Below are positions 1 through 12,040 of a stretch of DNA of 64,000 nucleotides, piece after piece. Origin of the DNA: Zygnema circumcarinatum (taxonomy: Eukaryota; Streptophyta; Zygnematophyceae; Zygnematales; Zygnemataceae). The translations under genes and the position numbers were made by a program. The number at the start of each line of letters is the position of its first letter. Within the stretch, counting starts at the first letter, position 1. Under the pieces are notes generated by a model. The model ran no database searches. It worked only from the letters and a program-made list of their open reading frames with translations, and was not told where the DNA came from. Location: NCBI GenBank assembly GCA_037447605.1, contig CM074806.1, forward strand, positions 4,135,755-4,199,754, in the 5' to 3' direction.

Positions 1-1561
1 GAACCAAACACGATTCCAAGATCTCGGACAAGTTATCCTGTGATAAAGCCACTTTCTCCAGTACCAAGGTTCTGCAATAATTGAAACTCCCCATTAAGAA
101 CGTAATAACCCACACAAAGCAAGGAGCAAGAGAGTTCCTTAGACATGAAATGAAATGACAGGTAGGATGGGAGGGCCCATAGCGACAACCAATAGCGGGG
201 GAGACCAGAAGCTGAATGCCAGTGAATCGTCTAATCGAAGGCAGCGATTGAACGTCTGTTATAGTCACAACAAGCGCAAAGAGTTCGATGCTATAGTGAT
301 TTTCAAAGTTCAAAGTTCCAACTTCCCATTCCTAAGAGCTCACAGCCAAAGCCAGCAAGCCTCTTGCCTTAGATAGCACATTTTTGCCATAGTGGGCTCG
401 TGCTTGAAGATATATTCTCCCGAAAATGTCAGTTTCTGAAGCTGCTTGCAGTACTGCGAAATGTTGAGCAGCTGCCGCGTGTTCCTGAAGCCTTCCAAGT
501 CGTCCGAATCTTCCAAGTATAGCTCGTCTAGTTGCCGGCCTGCATGCAGGAGCCAGCTCAAAAGGAGAGCCTCCCTTGCGGGGCCTCCCCAAACTTCATG
601 TCGGATTCGCAGCCTCCGCAGACCCCTTGATCGGAGGATCATTGTGCTAACTGTCTCATCGTATCTGTCTGCAGTAAGCTTCAGCGCGAGTGGAACAAAA
701 TCAAGGGTATCAACCTGTGATGGCAGGGAAAGCAGAGGGTGAGAGAGCCAAAGAGCCAGAAAGAGAGAGAGAGAGAGAGAGAGGGAGAGGAGGAGAGGGG
801 GGGAAGAGGGAGGGGGGCAGGGGGGGAGGGCGGGGGAAGCGGGAAGGGTTAGGGGGAAGGGTCGGGGGGGGGATGCGAACAGCGAACATACATCAACTTA
901 ACGCTACATTTGACAATTGCAAAATTTCCCTATATCATGTGACGCCAGCTGATTCTGGTAATGTTCACTGTTGTCTAACTGAGGCATATATGATTCGTTA
1001 TCATCTTGTGACTGACGCAATTTCTCAATAATCTACTTCAATTACGGCCTTGCTCGCTGCAATGTCGCACAAAACCACACCATGCTCTACTCTAGAGTTA
1101 ACTAATCAAAATGCAAGTCTTCCACCGGAGAGAGCTCTATCAGGGCACTAAAAAATGAAAAACGTGAGATCGTCAGACAGAAACAGCACCCTCCAGCAAA
1201 CTCCAGTACTCAAAATGCCATTTTCTGACGAAACAAACTGACAACACTAGGCCTAGTTAGTGAAAAACCAAGTGAGTTTTTTCTTCATAGTTCAAAGAAA
1301 CTACATGCATTGGAATAACTTGCGCACCTGCGCAGAGAGACGGCGCCAAAGAGTACAAACAGTTGCACTAATTGCAACATCCCGAGCATCTCTCAACTTG
1401 CATAGCACCGCTCCCTGAGCCTCCTCGGGAAGCTGCGCCAGTCCAAGGCAGGTCCGTTTAACGAAACTTCCCGCCCTTCCTCCTGCAGCAGAAGGTCCTC
1501 CCTTGACATCCATGTCTTCCTCCAACTTCTCTGCTTTTTTCCTGTTCCCCTTCGGTTTCAT
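1..1561 (-). CDS. F-box/LRR protein (At1g10780-like), partial at left edge
   Basis: Predicted substrate receptor of an SCF ubiquitin ligase. Exon 1 (1561-1328) encodes a basic leader and then an F-box (LPEEAQGAVLCKLRDARDVA ... CTLWRRL, roughly residues 43-77). Exon 2 (714-368) begins VDTLDFVPLALKL and carries leucine-rich repeat-like segments. Exon 3 (71 to the window edge) continues TLVLEKVALSQDNLSEILES. All junctions keep frame: phase 0 at 1328/714 and phase 2 at 368/71. The second intron (367-72) starts with GC rather than GT (AG|GCAAGA). The arrangement of F-box followed by LRRs resembles the plant F-box proteins related to Arabidopsis At1g10780. The 3' end lies outside the window. The start is the first ATG upstream of the F-box. 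Substrate unknown. Confidence 0.75.
755..870. repeat. GA/GGGA-rich tract in intron 1 of the F-box gene
   Basis: The + strand reads GAGAGAGA and then G-rich GGGGGAGG-type sequence. This places a pyrimidine tract on the sense strand of the minus-strand F-box gene, inside its first intron (1327-715). Confidence 0.8.
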
Positions 1562-2187
1562 CCCTTGCAGCGTTCTCCGTCACAAGCACCAGATGCAAGA
1601 TATGCAGGCCACAAGTCCTTTCTTCTCTGCGGAATGCTTGCTCTATTCAGCCCCGCATTCAGATGATGCTTGCAAGCTCCAGAAATTAGGGTTATGGCGG
1701 TTGGCGGGTTGGCCTTATGGCCAAGCGAAGCGAACCCTGCCGTACGGTACAACACGAAAGGCACTGTACGGTATAGTACGGCAAACTACTGTACAAACAT
1801 GGAAAATTTCGGAAATTCAAAGATATAGTTTTTGTCACATATATATTATTAATTTTCATCATGGAACCGCAGGTAAAGTTTTAATTTTGGAAAAGCGTTG
1901 CCGTTGGTTAGCGTTCTACGGTACGCTTAACTGGGATCAAATAAGAAGCGTACGGACAATAGCAGTCTGTACTCACTGCCCCCTTCTGCCCTACAACCCC
2001 AACTCCCTCTCCCTCTTTCCCACTCCCTCCCCCTCTCTCTCTCTCGCCTCACTTTTCACTCTCTCCTATAGCGATAATAAGAGGTTTTCGAGAGGCTTGT
2101 GAGCGCTAAATTTCGCAGGGAGAGCGGGGAGTGGAGGGGGCGGGAGGCATCCTGGCGGCTCTTCTGAGGGGGCACAGAAGGGCGGCC
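1562..2187. promoter_or_regulatory. Divergent intergenic region between F-box gene and rRNA methyltransferase
   Basis: About 626 bp separates the divergent start codons of the F-box gene (-) and the methyltransferase gene (+), so it should hold both promoters. It contains a cluster of GTACGG/CCGTAC words (1741-1795 and 1916-1955) and a CT-rich stretch at 2005-2045. No gene is seen in it. The promoter role is inferred from position only. Confidence 0.5.
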
Positions 2188-5100
2188 ATGGCTGCCAGCC
2201 AGGCGGCGGTGCTGGCGCTATCGTCGGCTGCCACGTGCCGCCCTCTCGCTTCGTCAGTTTCCAGGGCGTGGGGAGCTTTAGGGCCAGCTTCTGTGCGGGA
2301 TATGGTGAGTGGAGGAGTGGGAGTGTGGGGAAGGGAGCGAGTGAGAGGGAGGAGGGGGAGGAGGGAGAGAGAGAGAGAGGGAAAGAGAGAGAGAGAGAGA
2401 GAGATTGGAAGAAGATAGAGGTTGAGGAGGGAAAGAGAAAGAGGGAGGAGGGGGAGGAGGAGAGAGAGAGAGAGAGATGAGTGGGAGGATGGAAAGAGTT
2501 AGAGGGTTAGGAGGGAAAGAGAGAGAGGGAAGAGGGGGAGGAGGGAAAGCTGGAGGGAGGAGCGGGAGGAGGAGGGAATTGGAGTGGAGGGAGGGAACGA
2601 AGGAGAGGAGAGGAGAGGGAGGGAACGGCATTTGCTTTGCCTTTTGCTTTTGAGCGAAATTCAACGGAATAGTTTTGTAATTTTCTTAGCATTTTAGTTT
2701 TCAGTGGGCTTAAAGGTATCCTGAATGCACCGATCGAAATGCTTTTCCCTTTGCACATCGGGCAAATGTAACTTTGGAAAGTAAACTATTTATTTCAATT
2801 TTTAATAAACACCGTTTCCTTTCGCCGCCAGCCCAAATGACGAGCTTTAAACGATACCCCAATAATCTTCACTGCAGTTGTGAATATGAAGTAACTAAGT
2901 TCACTCCCTTTTGCAGGAGACTTGGAACATGAGTCGAGGAATTCACCCTTTTTTGCACTCTGCTTCAGCCCTTCATCGAAATATTTCTATCACTAGTAGA
3001 AATAATGTTCAATCCTCGCCGTGCATCCTCCAAGAGGGCCCACATCCAGGAGGCCCTGTTCACACTACAGCGACAGTTGGTCAAGGACTGCGAATCGGAT
3101 CAAGTGCGAACGCCGTCGGGTTCAGATGGATCGGTTCGACTCTTTCTCGAGGTATGGCCCGAAGCCGGGGAAGTAAAGCTCCAGCCAAAAAGAAAAAGGG
3201 AGGGAAGCCGGATGACGGTGCATTAGCATTGAGTGAGAAGGATGTTCGAATTATCGATAAGACAGGAACAATTCAAAAGGAAATTGCGTATGAGAAGAGG
3301 AAGAAGGAGTTGAAGGTGAAGAAGAAGAGGCAGAAGGTGGAAGCACTGAAGAAGAAGGCGACATCGAACGCATTGTCGTTTCTAGGAGGAGTTGGGTTGC
3401 AAGGGGATAACTGGAGTCAGTTTGATAGAGGGGGGTGGGCAGAGGGAGGGCATGAGTGGTATGGCGGAGAGTTAGGGCAGTCGGAGATGCGGTTTAATAA
3501 GAAGCAGACTAAAATTGTAGGAGCAAGAGGGAGAGTGATTGAAGATGCACGGAGTTATAAGGAGAGGCAACAAGCAGAGAGGGCGGAAAGACTTGGTAGG
3601 AGGGGAGGGAGATTTGGAGGGGGAGGGGGTGGGTCAAGCTGGACTCAAAGTGGGGAGTGGAGAGAGGGAGGTATGGGGGGGGGGGGGGCGCGACTGTACG
3701 GGGAGCAGAGAGTGGGGAGAAGGGGGATGGAGGGGGAGAGAGAGGAGGTGTGGGAGAGGGGGAGGAAAGGGGGGGCTATAGTGAGTGGGAGGAGAGGGAG
3801 TTGGGACGAGGGGATTAGAGAGGGAAGCAGGAGTTGGCCGAGAGAGCAGGAGTTGCAGGATGATTGGCAGGAGTTTCAGGAAGTAAAAAAGAGGTATCCG
3901 GAGTTTGATGGAATTGGGGACGGGAGGGAGGGATTTAGTGGTAGCAGGAGAGGGAGATTGGAAGATGATGAATTTAGACGTGACGATAGAGGAAGATGGG
4001 ATGACAGAGATAATCAATTGAGGGGGAGAAGAAGAGAAGATGAGTGGGATGAGAGTGTGAGTAAGAGAGGCGGGAGAGGCATTGACTATGGAAGGGGAGT
4101 TAAAGGAGAGGAGTGGGGAACAAGTGGAGGTTACGAAGGGGAAAGAAAGGGAATGGTCCTGTCTGACAGAGGGAGAGAGAGTTATAGAGAAGGGAGGGAC
4201 AATAGGGAAGAGGGTAGAGATAGGAGCATAATAGGGTCTGTAGGAGGGGCAGAGAACGTAAGGAGGGTAGAAAACAGGAGAGGACATGCTGAGTTGGATG
4301 GTTCGGAAGAAGGGAGGACGAGAGGGAGTGATAGGACTGAAAGGAGGAGGGAAGCAGAGGAAGCAAAGAGCGAGAAAAAAGCAAAGCACAAGTGGCAACC
4401 CATATGGCCACTAGACCATGCAGCTGCGTGGGAGGGTGAGCTAAAGAAAGCAGTGGAAGCGAGAGAGAGGGGATCGGCTGAGGGGGGTATGGAGGAGGAA
4501 CTAGCAGCCACGGATGCCCCTGAGGAGGGTGTAGAGAGGGGGTTGTTGCCGGAGTGGGGAGTGCTGGATGGAGGTAGAGTACGGCGGGAGTGGGGTAGAG
4601 GGAGTGGAGGAGAGGAGAGGAGGAAAGCAGAGGTAGTGGGAGAAGAGGGGGATGGGCAGGTGGATGGCAGCTGGGGAATTAACGTGTTGGGAAGAGGGCA
4701 AAGGGCCGAGAGAGAGAGGTGGAGAGAGGCGCGCAGCGGCATGTTAGGTGAAAGCAGTATGGAGGAGCTGAGGTTGGGAACGGCAGAGGGAATATTTGAC
4801 GATGCTGAGGATGACAGTTGGAAGGGAGCATCGATGGGAGATGGAAAACCATTAGTGAGAGAGAGGGTCTCGCTTAAGGCAACGATGGAGTCTTCCCAAA
4901 GTGGAATAAGTCTTCAGAAGGAGACCTTCATAGGCGAACAGAAAGAAGAAGCTCTGGGACGAGAGGTCTCACCCTCGCTCGAAGAGAAAGAGGAAGCGGA
5001 GTTTTGGGAAGAGGTGGGAGACGGAGAGAGAGGGGCTTCAGAGGAGCTGCTTAGCAGTATCTGGGATGCGAGTGAGCCTCTGCTTGCGGGTTCAACATTT

Positions 5101-7152
5101 GGAAGCGAAGCAAGTGGTTCGGGAAATGGGTCAAGTGAAGAAGTTCCTTTGGATCACAAGGGTGAAGAAGGGGAGGGTGTGTCAGATATGAGGAAGGAGG
5201 TGGAAACCAATTTGGGATATGCGAGAGGAAGGACACAAAGTTCATTTGCTAGTACTAGTTCAGGAATTGATGAAGTGAAGCGAGATAAAGGCTTGCTGGT
5301 TGAACCCTTAGGCTCTGCAGGTCGAGGCAGAGGAAGTGGGGGGGTGGTAGGAATGCAGACAAGGGCAAGAGACTCGTTTCCGGCATTCTCTAAGTGGGAA
5401 AGCTTGGGAGAGGGAGGGTTGGGGCAGCCTGTAGAGGGTGGAGGTTTAGAGGCTGTGGATGTGCAGAGGGGTTCAGGGAGGGGAAAGGCTTTGCAGCAGA
5501 GTAATGAGGGGGCTATGGGGAATGCAGGTGCAGGAAGGGGAGCTGGAAAAATGGTGGGCTTTGAAGGGAACCCTGAAGGCTTCAAGGAGTGGTATGCGGA
5601 AAGGTCGAAGGCTTCAGCCATGGCTGCTGGAAACAGCTCAGGTAGCGGTTTGGGGAGAGAGAGACGGAGAGAGAATACAGGTGGGAGGAGGTTAGAGGAG
5701 GGAGGAGAGCACAGGGAGAGGTATAGAGAAGGAAGTAACGAGGATGACAGTTCTGACAGGTTTCAGTCAGATGCCCACTCTTCATGGGTTCAGGGAGAGG
5801 TAGTGTACGGAGTAGCCCCAGTGCAGGCAGCCCTTCAAGCAGGAAGGAGGAAATGTTTCTCCCTTTATGTGCAGGAAGGGGTTGAGGAGAATTTGGGTCC
5901 CAAAGGAAAACGGAAAGATAAAGCGGGAGTGATGTGGATATTGAGAGAGGCGGAGAGGAAGGGTGTTCGCACTATCCGAACGGGAAAGCATGAACTGAAT
6001 CTTCTGACTGGAAATAGACCCCATCAGGGCCTTGTTCTCGATGCATCTCCTTTGGAACTTGAAATTTTGGATACTCTGCCCGACGTTTCCGACCTGACCG
6101 GAAAATCTGACGTCTGGGTGGCGCTGGACGAAGTGGTGGATCCAATGAATTTTGGGGCAATTTTACGGTCTGCCCATTTTTTGGGGGCAGGCGGCGTGGT
6201 TGTATGTGCGAAAAATTCCGCTCCGTTAAGTGCAGTTGTGGCAAAGGCAAGCGCGGGAGCTATGGAAGTGATGAAGGTGAGTGCAGAATGGATAATATTT
6301 TCTCATTTTTTGGTTGGAAACATTGGACGGAACCTGATAAAGAAGCTCCCCAACCTGGCAGAATACTTATATGCCTTTACTAAAGCAAAAAAAGCACACA
6401 CGAAAATCGAACATGTGGTTGATGTACCGGAACCAATGTATGGGTATTCAAATTTTCTGTTTTTGCAGATTCACTCGTGCCGCAATATGGTCCGATTTTT
6501 GGAGCGATGCACTTCTGCAGGATGGCTCGTTGCCGGAGCTTCCGCGGAAGCTTCCGCCGTACCCATCACTCGGCTGCCACGTGGCATTCCCACATTGCTT
6601 GTTTTGGGGAACGAAGGAGTGGGATTAAGGACAACTGTCAGGAGGGCTTGCACTCACATGGTGAGCATTAGGGCGGGAGGGGCTGTGTGGGAGGAGAGCA
6701 GTCAGTCAGAGGGAGATGAGAGAGGAGAGGGAGAGGGAGAGGGGGAGGAGAGGAGTGAGGCGCAGGACTTAACAGATGGCGAGGAGTGGAAGGGAGGGAG
6801 CGGGCCTGCGGTAGTGGACAGTTTGAATGTGAGTGTGGCGACGGGAATTCTACTCCATGAACTTCTGGTGAGGCAGAAAGACCTGCCGACGGTGTATATG
6901 AAGGGAGGTTTCAACGAGGGGAGAGAGAGAGAGAGCGTAGACCTTGGGGAGCTGAAGGAGAAGGCTGCAGCAATGGGAGAGGGAGGAGGAGCGGGAGATG
7001 GTGGAGAGAGTGAGGCAGTTTCAATGTGGAAGGAGAGTGGAGCCATGGATTCTAGAGGGAGAGGTAGTGAGGGGGGAGCCCCTTTTGAAGGAGTAAACGA
7101 AGAGGACGCAATTCAGCTTAAAGCGACCACTGGCACAGAGGGTGGGCGATGA
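2188..7152 (+). CDS. Organellar SpoU-family 23S rRNA 2'-O-ribose methyltransferase (MRM1/TrmH type)
   Basis: Transfers a methyl group from SAM to a ribose 2'-OH of organellar large rRNA. Exons: 2188-2304, 2917-6276 and 6469-7152; both introns are phase 0 (the second has no stop and could be read through). Predicted length is 1386 aa. Exon 1 gives an Ala/Ser/Arg-rich leader (MAASQAAVLALSSAATCRPL) typical of an organelle transit peptide. The C-terminal third holds a SpoU substrate-binding domain (FSLYVQEGVEENLG) and the catalytic knot: motif 1 DPMNFGAILRSA, motif 2 LVLGNEGVGL and motif 3 SLNVSVATGILLHELL. About 900 residues between leader and catalytic core are Gly/Arg/Glu-rich low complexity encoded by GA-rich DNA, so the protein is far longer than most relatives. 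A Glu/Gly-rich insert also separates motifs 2 and 3. Specificity (MRM1 versus other SpoU enzymes) is inferred. Confidence 0.88.
2335..2625. repeat. GA/GGGA-rich tract in intron 1 of the methyltransferase gene
   Basis: A run of GAGAGA, GAGGGA and GGAGGA units fills the first half of intron 1 (2305-2916). Here purines are on the sense strand, an exception to the usual pattern in this window. Confidence 0.85.
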
Positions 7153-7846
7153 CAGGCATAGGTTGCATATTGAATTTTTTTTCCCATTTATGAATGATTG
7201 GAGAAGAGCATCCAAGGCCCTCAATAGTTTCGGCAGAGGAAAATGAAGCATTTGCATATTGATCTTGCTTGCTGATGTTGATTTTGTGATGCGGCACGGG
7301 AAGTGATGTTACTGGTGATGATGTTGGAGGCATGCATATCATCATTTGATGTGGTAAGGGCCCCAACTGCTAGAAGCTTTCTTAATGTGTATTGTTTGGA
7401 TTTGAATGTTCTTGACAAAAAAAAAATCATTTCACTTCTCGAGTTAAGTCTCAGCGAGTTCAAATTGCATCCATTGGAATTTGATGCAATGCTGTTAGAG
7501 CAATCAATCGACCAAAGAAATCGCAAAGGTATTTGTTTGAAAACTCTAAAATTCTCAAAGTCAATTGTACAAGTTTTGAGGCGTCAGATTCGCTCACAAT
7601 GGAACAGCATTCTATCCCTTTGTCTATGCTGGGACCTTTCCAAGAAACGGCTGAAAGGAAAAAAGAGAAGGGGGGGGGTGAAGGGGGAGAGGACTTTTCA
7701 GCAAAAAAAAAAAAAAACTTTTTCCTGTACACTACACCACCTCACCCTTGAAGCTTTCATTCCTGCGACTGGAAAGATGGTTTCATTCTTCACAGCAAAA
7801 CCCTAAAATCTGCGGAACTCCTTCAAAGAACGTCTTAATTCTTGAC
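7153..7846. other. Convergent intergenic region (3' ends of methyltransferase gene and RPA1)
   Basis: About 690 bp lies between the stop codons of two convergent genes. It contains A-runs at 7419 and 7704 and a short G-rich stretch at 7670-7690. I see no coding exon; it probably holds both 3' UTRs and polyadenylation sites. Confidence 0.5.
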
Positions 7847-10800
7847 CTATTGCCCTTTCAACTTCTCAATCTGCTCAAGGAGATGAGTAGATTCCCGCGC
7901 CCAATCGATGGCTGAGATGCTGCGAACCTTTATTCTTTGGCGCTTCTCATTTTGATACTCCGACATCTCCACACTCAGTCTCATATTATAAGGCTGCCAG
8001 CTCGCACTCTTCAGAACCGTCTTATACTTCTGCTCTTGATCCTGCACAGGTATGAATGAATGAGGTGGTCAATTACTCGTTTTTTATCGAAAAAGCGGGC
8101 ACCTTATATACAAGTTTAACGTTAAAGATATACTGTAAGTGTATCTTGGTAAAGCCATTATTTGAGGAGGCTGACCTGCTCTCTTATTTCAGAGAGATCG
8201 TCGGCAGTCATCCCAAGGATGGCCTCTCCCTGATCGTTGAAAGCTGACACCCAAACTTCGCCTGTTGCATCTCCAACTTTCATTGACAAGATGTACCTGC
8301 ATGGTGAAGGAAAGGGGGAGTTGAGAGGAAAGGGGGGGGGGGGAGGCCGAGAAATGGTTGTGGAGATAGGGAGAGAAAGAAGTGTGGTTGAAAGTGGGAG
8401 GGGAGAGGGAGAGATTGAGAAGGAAGAGTGAGGGAGACGATAGATAAAGAAACGGGCAAGCGGGGAAAAGACACGGAGACAGGGAAAAGACACGGGGGAG
8501 AGGGAGAGGGAGAGAGAGAGAGAGAGAGGGGGTGGGGTGGGGTGGGGGGGAAGAAAGGGAGGTTCCACAGATACTATCTCATAAAAGCATACATAAGCAT
8601 TTTACCTCTTCCTGCAAGACTCGTAGTTCACGCCGCATCCCTCGCACCAGTACTGGCCCGAACCGTGGCTCTCTGTAACTTTGCGATTGCACTTTTCACA
8701 GGCTTGATAGAACATTGGCTGATCCGGCTTGATGAAGCTAATGACGAGCCTCGAATTAAAAAATACAGGCTGCTTCCCCCAAAAGAACAAAATGACGCGA
8801 AGCATTAGGGCCCATCCGAAAAGTACAACAAGAGCTGATAAACAAGCATTGTTCAAGTCAATTGAAAATTTCCAATTTCCCTGACTTTCCACGGCAGCCT
8901 CCTTCATACATCTACTCACACACCTTTTCGTCTCCAAAGGTCGGTGTAATGTCACGGAGTGCTAATCTGTTCTCGTAAACCGAATAATTTCCTCCGGCAG
9001 ATCTTGCAAGGCCTGCGCCTGCAGCTGTGAATGCTGAACTTTTGCCTTCAGACTCGTACCTAGTATTCAGAGCACATTAAACACAAGCACACATACAATC
9101 AGCATCACAATTTCAGGCGCTGATTTCAAAAACCAGTTTCATGAATAACATGCTTTTGTTTGTGTTTTTAGGGTTTTTAGGAAACATGCTGACATACCAT
9201 TCTTGCAGCTCAGATGCCTCTGCAGTTGTAGGTTTGATGGTAAGCATGCTCCTGGCTGTAGTGCTCAGGCTGACACCTGCAACTCATCCTTACAGTCATT
9301 AGCGATATACAACTTACTATAGTAAGGTCAACATTGTACACAGCGAGCACTGCATGCACCTAAAGCAAACAAAGGGAAATTTAAACGACAGAGCAGTCTT
9401 TACATGTGTCCTTTGATCGAAGACAAGCGTAAGAGTGCATATGATTTCTGACAGGTTGCTTAAGTAGGATTTGCTGGATTTGCTAAACTAAACTCTTTGC
9501 GAAGATTTAAAATGGAAAAGTTCCATGCAGGTCACCTTGGAAGTCTCCCACACGAACTGCTTTGACTGCCACAATCGGCTCTTCATGAGCGATTTCCATC
9601 AACTTGGCTCCCTGTTCTACGGCGAAGTTGTCCCACAGAGTTACCACCACCGTTTTGTTGCTGGAAAAAAGAAAGGAAAGAAAGGAGAAGCGCAAGAATG
9701 AAATAAGAAAACAAGAAATGATTAAGCTGGAGAAACTGAACGTAGGGACCCCTCCACCCTCTCCCTGTGTGGGTGTCTGCCTCCCTCTCTCACTTTCTCC
9801 CTCTCACTCGTTCTTTATCTCTCCTGCTTTCGTCCAGCACTCCCCTCTCTCTTTTCCAGTACTTATAATGAAGCTTACGAAGGCAGCCGCAGCTCAGTTA
9901 TGAAAGGACATTTCTAAAAGATTAAAGCAAAGACGAGGAAAGAGAAAGAAAAATATACCTCTGATCTGCAATTGTAATTTCACGCTTAGGAACTTCATCT
10001 CCGTTGCTCTTCCGACGAATCGTCAGAATCGGAGTGACATTTTGGACGACTCCGATCACATCTGCACCATCAAAAGGGGCGGTGAGGCAGATCCCTGAAC
10101 TGTTCTGACCCTTCGAGAAGGTTCATCATGCCACAGCATGACAAGAATTTTTTGATAAAGTACTGGGGCATTTGTGAAGAGGGGGGGAATCGAGATGTCT
10201 GGCAGAGAAGGGAGGGTGAGGCGAGAGAGAGAGAGTGGGAGAGAGAGAGATCTTGAGAAAACCGCTAAGAGGGCGCGTGACTAAGCTCACCGACTGCTCC
10301 CCTGACGCCGATGTGCGGCCCCAGATTGTCAATCTTTACGAAATTATAAGTTACGAGAGGGATGGAGCTCTTGGCGTTTTCGTCTTCTTCCGCCTCCTCC
10401 ACTTGCGAGCTCGCATTCAAATTCATCTCATAATCATTTTTAACGGAGCTAAACTGCTTGTTGGCGGGCCGCAGGGTGCCTTTGGAGACGAAGTACACCT
10501 GCTCAACAGGTTAAATGTCAACAGAAAATTGTCAGTTTGAGTTTAAGATTGAGTTTGAGTTTAAGTTTCTATATAGGAGCTGCAGCCTGCTTTGTGACGG
10601 ATGAGAAGCCGTGAGGTGCTTGGAGGGGGTCAGGAAAGAAGTCAACGTAGAGCAAATGGTTAAAGAGCAACCAAAAAAGAAGTGGAGAATGAAGAAGAAA
10701 GAAAAGTGGTGTCCTCTAGCTATCGCTTTATTCTTATATGTACATTAAATAAATAGACGGGTTCCCTACTTTTCCAAGCTCAAAAATGGGGTAAAACTTG

Positions 10801-11546
10801 TCCGCCGCTTCGCGCCACATTGTCGCCTGGATTTCTGTTCCCTGAAAGCGAAAACCAGCGAACAAATCATTAACATAATGAAAGACAAACTAAACATAAA
10901 AAAAGAGAAATCATAAAAACGTAAACGAAAGCTAGTGAAAAGAAAAGAAAACGAAATAAAATTAAAAAAAAAACCCACCTTCTCATCCGTGAACTCGAGA
11001 GTAAAAACATTGCCGCTGCCCCGGGCGGTGCTGTAGGTCCTCATGGGCCCCTTATTGGTGACCCGGACCTTGATGGTCCAACTCCCTTGATAGGGATTCA
11101 GCGCCACAATTGGAGACACTCTCCTCGTGGAGGAGCTCATGCGCTTCGAATACACAGATCTGAAAACATAAAAAAAAAAAAAAAGAAAAAAAACCGTAAG
11201 CAGTACGATTGCGAAATCTCTCCTCAAATAGTCAAATCAAATTCAGATTTCGAAATTACGAAGTCATCATAGTATATGGTTCTGAGCATTTCTTCGGACC
11301 CCAAATGGACCCAGAATGGGCCCAAAGGGAACCCAGAAATCCATTAGTATCTTATTAAGCTGAGTTGGCAAAGCAAGAGCATCGACGTTTGAAGGGTAAT
11401 TCGGTTATTTTGAAAGAAAGTAAGCCTATTTTTAGGCTAATTCTAGAATGTACTTACTGCTCATCCTGCTCCTTCACAATCTGAGCTGCGGTCTTCACTT
11501 TTGGCAGAGAGCCCCCAATCTCCTTAAGTTTCGGGGTGACCTCCAT
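7847..11546 (-). CDS. RPA1: Replication protein A 70-kDa DNA-binding subunit, short form
   Basis: Large subunit of the RPA single-strand DNA-binding heterotrimer, acting in replication, repair and recombination. Eleven exons close in frame: 11546-11458, 11159-10979, 10841-10770, 10498-10291, 10061-9959, 9660-9536, 9276-9198, 9059-8924, 8769-8606, 8296-8176 and 8041-7847, giving 490 aa. DBD-A starts at VSPIVALNPYQGSWTIKVRV and has YFVSKGTLRPANKQFSSVKN. DBD-B includes KTVVVTLWDNFA. DBD-C carries the zinc ribbon CEKCN...YWCEGCGV and ends with NEKRQRIKVRSISAIDWARE. The N-terminal DBD-F OB fold, normally about 110 residues that recruit checkpoint proteins, is not found: the first exon supplies only about 30 linker-like residues. 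Either the gene encodes a truncated RPA1 or a distant 5' exon is hidden beyond the repeat-rich 11.55-12.05 kb region. Confidence 0.92.
8310..8560. repeat. GA/GGGA-rich tract in an RPA1 intron
   Basis: Lies between RPA1 exons 8769-8606 and 8296-8176, starting just downstream of exon 8296-8176 on the + strand. The sense strand of the gene is CT-rich. It creates open frames in several directions that are not genes. Confidence 0.8.
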
Positions 11547-12040
11547 CTCTAGAGGTGACAGAAAGAAGAAGCGAGATACAGGAAGAGAGAGAGGGGGAGA
11601 GAGGGGGTGAGACAGAGAGAGAGTGGGGGTGAGGCAGAGAGTGAGAGAGGGGGTGAGACAGAGAGAGAGACAGAGGGTGAGACAGACAGAGAGAGGGAGA
11701 GGAGAGAGACCGAGGGAGGAACTGAGAAGAAAGGAGAATGGGGTGCAGCAGACTGCGAGCAAGAGGGATGGGGGGGAGAAGGCGCAGGCGCGGGAAGGAA
11801 GAGGAGGGGGAGAGAAACAAATAGCGAGAGAGGGAGGGAGGGAGGGAGGGAGGGAGCGGAGGCCAATTTTGAAATTCGAACAGGCCCTCCCTCCCTCCCT
11901 CCCCCTCCCTCTCCCTCCCTCCCTCGCGCGGGCGCCCCAAAAGTTTGGCGGGAACGAAAGGGAAACGGAGCGGCGCCAAAACGCGCGGGCGGGCGGAGGG
12001 AGGGAGGGAGGGGAGCTGCCAGGGAGGATCGACCAATAGT
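11547..12040. repeat. GAGA/CCCT-rich sequence upstream of RPA1 start
   Basis: GAGAGA and GAGACAGAGAG repeats (11580-11720), then GGGA runs (11826-11858) facing CCCT runs (11885-11928), which form an imperfect inverted purine/pyrimidine pair, then a GC-rich stretch. It is most likely the 5' UTR and core promoter of RPA1. Long open frames here are repeat artefacts. Confidence 0.6.
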
